In this document: in pieces, positions 61,017 through 64,000 of the stretch
Numbering within the stretch: position 1 is the first letter of the stretch
Layout of the letters: the number at the start of each line of letters is the position of its first letter
Assembly (NCBI RefSeq): GCF_025562755.1
Contig: NZ_CP103300.1
Span: 3,473,001-3,537,000, forward strand
Length of the DNA stretch: 64,000 nucleotides
Direction of reading: 5' to 3'
DNA from: Endozoicomonas euniceicola
GTDB lineage: Bacteria > Pseudomonadota > Gammaproteobacteria > Pseudomonadales > Endozoicomonadaceae
Notes under the pieces: model-generated
Databases searched by the model: none
The model's input: the letters and a program-made list of their open reading frames with translations, nothing else
Told to the model about the DNA's origin: nothing
Position numbers and translations under genes: made by a program

Positions 61017-61595
61017 TCAGTCTTCCACCGACGTCTTTAACCAGTCACAGGCATCCAGCAGAGCGTTACTGGTCTCCTGCCACTGGACAGGCTGCCCCGG
61101 TGCTGGCTGGATACCCCAGGCAGACGGCATTCCAGCCGGACGAACGACGACAATGCGGCTGTTGCCGGGTAGTTTGCCTTTCTCCCTGGCTTCAGCAGCG
61201 GCCACTGCCATGATGGCAATCAGTTCATACTGATCCGCTAAATCCGCTTCCGGATCGGGGTGATGAGGTGTTGGCAGGTGGCTCTGGTGGAAAATGGCAA
61301 AATCATTGTCAACCAGATAATAATGCGTAGCGGCAGACTCCACACCATGACCGTCAATGCCAAAGACCAGATAGTGGTCAGGTGTCTTTTGTTCAACTTC
61401 ATTCAGAAACCAGCTCAGATTCCATGGGCCGGGGGCATTGCTGCGGGTGGTTAAATACCCGGCGTCGTCCGGGCATTGCAACTGATCAGACAGGTTTTTG
61501 GGTACAGGCGGAACAGGTAATCCTGCTTCGAGCATAGCCTTGTTGATGGTCTCTTTAGCCTGGTCATTTGGTTGCAGCATTTTTTTGGAATTCAT
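61017..61595 (-). CDS. Small partner of the kinase-like gene, unknown
   Basis: The 192 residues start 12 bases after the stop of the 61608-63416 gene, so the two form an operon. The core HYLVFGIDGHGVESAATHYY, then LVDNDFAIFHQSHLP, is beta-rich. The acidic, compact character would fit a chaperone or immunity protein for its neighbour; this is inference from position only. Confidence 0.5.
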   Translation of the reverse strand: MNSKKMLQPNDQAKETINKAMLEAGLPVPPVPKNLSDQLQCPDDAGYLTTRSNAPGPWNLSWFLNEVEQKTPDHYLVFGIDGHGVESAATHYYLVDNDFAIFHQSHLPTPHHPDPEADLADQYELIAIMAVAAAEAREKGKLPGNSRIVVVRPAGMPSAWGIQPAPGQPVQWQETSNALLDACDWLKTSVED

Positions 61596-61607
61596 GGGAT
61601 GCCTGCC

Positions 61608-63416
61608 TTATACAGATCGTGTGAGTTGTGGATCAGGTCGGTTATAAAGCTGTTCTGCCTGTTGCGATAGCGCATTAAAATACGACTGTGGCTTCCCGGT
61701 TGAACGCAGGAAATCCGCAACACGCTGTCCCCCTTTGCCACCTTCTGTTGTCGGACTTCTCCAGGTTAACCAGTCGTCTACCACCTTACCTTCACTAGCC
61801 AGCTTCCGGGCATGCTGTTTCAGGTCATTCAAACGAAACAGAGTGGATTCAATTTCTTTCTTATCGAGAAGCGGTTCCAGGTCGCGCCTGAGACGATCTT
61901 TGTCAAGGGCTTCCAGTTTGTCAAAGGTTTCCCGGCTAATCAGCTCTGGCTTGCCCGGCCAGGGCAGGGGCCAGTCACCCAGTTTCCGGTCAGGTTCAGG
62001 GTCGGTGACTTCACGCAGACCCGGATAAAATGCCTGATCATTGTCAATCAAAGTCACACCACCGGTATCCGGGTCAATAAACAGGTTGGTACTGTGACGG
62101 TCCTGCTGTCCGGTCAGACAGTCCAGCCATTGGGCGTCGGTCAGGTTTTTCTGGAGGTTGGCTGAAGCGGTGGGCTTTTCGAGAGAGTCGTAGGCAATGT
62201 TTTCCGGCTGCCCGATTTCATTGTTGAATGGCTGAACTCCCTGGGCTTCTGTCATAAGCAGGCCCATTTTACCCTTATGGGTGGTCAGGGTCATGGCGGG
62301 TAACAGCTTCAGGTCAAGGGCATTCTGCAACTTTTGTGCGGCAAGGTTTCGACCTGCAAAACGGGGGCGGGACTTATCCAGGTATTTGTCCTTTCCTACC
62401 ACACGCTCATACTGACTGTTGTCTTTAGCGTCATCGGCTTTAAAGAGGTAATCTCTGGGCGGGTCATTCTCGGTGATACCGGGAAACGTCAGCTTTTGTA
62501 CACTGTGCTGCCTGCCTGCGCCAAAAGGTTCTTCCGGTTTCAACAGGTCAGCGTCGGTCAGGGTGGTAAACTCGTCGGTCAGACCAGGGTTTAGTGGGTA
62601 GCCCAGACGTTTCAGTTCAGTCGCTTCTCCCCAGCTGAGTTTGCCATTCAGAAAAGGGCTTTTACGGTCATCCATGACCTGAACCAGCAACGCCCTCTCA
62701 GCATCCATCTCCCTGCTTAACGTTTGCAGGGCCGCGAAGTCTTCCCGTGAATAATACGCTCGACCTGAGTTGGATATTTCAGCAATGACCTGCATGCCCT
62801 GCTCCAGAGTGTCAATCTGGCTTTGTGCCTGAGCTTTGATCTCTTCGGCGGTGGTGGGCATGAACTTCGCCTGTTCACTTTTATGTTTATCCAGCACGGA
62901 GGCAATTTGAACCAGATGTTTTGATTTCAGGCTGGCACTGGCCTGACTGTGACGGCTGGTGCCTTTCAGGAAGGCGTCGGTGACGCTGGCGGCTTTTTGT
63001 CTCAGCTTGTCAGAGCTTTGCTGGACGTCATGGAAACGTTCAGATACCCGGGACTGGTTGATCAGTTTTCTCAGTCCGTGATTTTTGTAGGCTGAAGAAA
63101 CGGGGGCTGCTGCTTTTGCCTGCGGCAGTGTCTGTGCCGTAGTTCGGGGATGACCAGGCTGGGCAGGCACTTGTGTCAGGTTTATCTGAGGGCGGGGCTG
63201 GCTTTTGCTGATGTTATAGTTCGATAATTTTTTGGTTTCTCTTCTGGCGGTGAGCCTGGTTTTTAATCCTCTGAGTTTTCCTTTTATAACGTCTATTTTG
63301 CTGGTTTTTCTGTCAAAGGCAGTGCCTTCCGTTTTGTCCGGGCTGGCAGGCTGGGGGGGATTGCTTAAATGCGCCGGAACATTCCGGGAGGAGGCTCCTA
63401 CGGATGAGTTGCTCAC
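61608..63416 (-). CDS. Effector-like protein with kinase-type catalytic motifs
   Basis: The 602 residues start from a GTG with AGGGAAG; the frame also opens at a TTG at 63470. About 170 N-terminal residues are disordered (Ser/Pro/Lys-rich). The C-terminal half has kinase-like motifs: PFGAGRQHSVQKLTF (possible P-loop), DYLFKADDAK (possible Lys), GQQDRHSTNLFI and TLIDNDQAF (DRHxxN and DND). This resembles the PI3/4-kinase or HipA-like branch of the kinase fold. A translocated lipid or protein kinase is a reasonable guess; the family is not recognised exactly. Confidence 0.6.
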   Translation of the reverse strand: MSNSSVGASSRNVPAHLSNPPQPASPDKTEGTAFDRKTSKIDVIKGKLRGLKTRLTARRETKKLSNYNISKSQPRPQINLTQVPAQPGHPRTTAQTLPQAKAAAPVSSAYKNHGLRKLINQSRVSERFHDVQQSSDKLRQKAASVTDAFLKGTSRHSQASASLKSKHLVQIASVLDKHKSEQAKFMPTTAEEIKAQAQSQIDTLEQGMQVIAEISNSGRAYYSREDFAALQTLSREMDAERALLVQVMDDRKSPFLNGKLSWGEATELKRLGYPLNPGLTDEFTTLTDADLLKPEEPFGAGRQHSVQKLTFPGITENDPPRDYLFKADDAKDNSQYERVVGKDKYLDKSRPRFAGRNLAAQKLQNALDLKLLPAMTLTTHKGKMGLLMTEAQGVQPFNNEIGQPENIAYDSLEKPTASANLQKNLTDAQWLDCLTGQQDRHSTNLFIDPDTGGVTLIDNDQAFYPGLREVTDPEPDRKLGDWPLPWPGKPELISRETFDKLEALDKDRLRRDLEPLLDKKEIESTLFRLNDLKQHARKLASEGKVVDDWLTWRSPTTEGGKGGQRVADFLRSTGKPQSYFNALSQQAEQLYNRPDPQLTRSV

Positions 63417-63479
63417 AATTGCTTCCCTGCAAAAGTATGGATGAATACGCCAAGTATAGGCTGCGAGCAATAGAGTAAT

Positions 63480-64000
63480 TCAGGGCTTTTCAGGCTTTTT
63501 CTGACGGAGCAGAAAGTACAGTCCGGTACCCAGCATCAGGTTGCCAAGGGCGATAAAGTAACGAAACAGATTCAGGCGCAGATAGCCTGCAAGGGTGCCT
63601 TCATTGCCTATCAGCATGCCGCCGACAAAGAAGCTGGCAAAGGACACCATAATCAATGCTTTAGTGCCTGCGCTCATGTAAGAACGGGTAACCATCACGA
63701 GACCTGCGATGATGCAGAGCGCCAGTTGCAGATCCCGGTACACAGTCTCCAGCCCATACCAGCGCGATACTTCAAACAGCAGGCAGACCGACAGAATCGC
63801 CCTCCACCAGGCCGCTGCACTCCAGAGCTTTGCCGTCAGAATCTGCACCAGGGCAATGGTAACGAGGGGGGGGGACATAAAGGTGGCGATGTTGTTGAAC
63901 ATCCAGTATGGCCCAGCCCAGGCAGTAGAGAAACCGTAATTGAGCGCGCCCAGACCGCCTGCGACCGCCATCAGCAGAAAGCCAAACAAAGCCGCTTTGG
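63480..64000 (-). CDS. Integral membrane protein, 5'-truncated by window edge
   Basis: At least 170 residues are open to the last base, so the start lies outside. Five or so hydrophobic segments are visible (FGFLLMAVAGGLGALNYGF, LVTIALVQILTAKLW, LQLALCIIAGLVMVT, ALIMVSFASFFVGGMLIG, IALGNLMLGTGLYFLL). No family is recognised. Confidence 0.6.
   Translation of the reverse strand, partial: KAALFGFLLMAVAGGLGALNYGFSTAWAGPYWMFNNIATFMSPPLVTIALVQILTAKLWSAAAWWRAILSVCLLFEVSRWYGLETVYRDLQLALCIIAGLVMVTRSYMSAGTKALIMVSFASFFVGGMLIGNEGTLAGYLRLNLFRYFIALGNLMLGTGLYFLLRQKKPEKP

Overview
The window looks like chromosome of a marine, host-associated gammaproteobacterium, most likely Endozoicomonas or a relative. 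This is inferred from the conserved gammaproteobacterial blocks (miaB-phoH-ybeY-corC-lnt, tatABC, fumC, a DUF1820 gene, a uspE-like gene) mixed with effector-like genes (ankyrin, YopT-like C58 and lipid or protein kinase-like proteins) and many insertion-sequence remnants. No rRNA or species marker is present, so the genus is not proven.

Layout. 1-5.5 kb: an ankyrin protein cut by the window edge, a REC-EAL regulator, a UspE-like protein, cytochrome c5 and tRNA-Arg(CCG). 5.55-15.11 kb: a 9.56-kb element integrated in that tRNA and bounded by a 45-bp direct repeat of the tRNA 3' half. It carries a tyrosine integrase, an AlpA-like regulator, a primase-helicase, a ProQ/FinO RNA chaperone, a P27-type small terminase without large terminase or virion genes, and an iteron array. 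This is the layout of a phage satellite (PICI-like). 15.3-21.1 kb: a type I restriction-modification locus (hsdM, hsdS, a YhcG-type nuclease) whose hsdR is truncated where an IS110 element begins. 22.7-35.6 kb: a YopT-like protein, an unknown protein, a sugar isomerase/epimerase with a TauE permease and a LacI regulator, tatABC, a chromate transporter, a DUF218 protein and fumC.

35.6-43.3 kb is a patchwork of mobile-element debris: one complete IS200/IS605 element with tnpA and tnpB, pieces of IS66, IS1634 and other IS605-type elements, and an ankyrin fragment. It encloses two AT-rich metabolic genes, a class II HMG-CoA reductase and an enoyl-CoA hydratase of methylglutaconyl-CoA hydratase type. 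43.3-50.9 kb is the lnt-corC-ybeY-phoH-miaB block on the minus strand, split by a second, nearly identical IS200/IS605 copy that supplies the miaB stop codon. 50.9-54.2 kb is a segment bracketed by a 68-bp direct repeat of the miaB upstream region and holding two effector-like genes. 54.3-64 kb holds an exported DAG-kinase-like protein, an RND efflux pair, the DUF1820 gene, a kinase-fold effector-like protein with a small partner gene, and a membrane protein cut by the right edge.

The satellite genes form one minus-strand transcription unit, with many neighbours joined by TAATG, TGATG or ATGA overlaps. The integrase sits beside attR and probable integrase arm-site repeats lie inside both ends. 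The candidate origin and two cos-like motifs flanking terS suggest excision, self-directed replication and packaging by a helper phage. Outside the island, the repeated IS copies and structured repeats give several sites for rearrangement.
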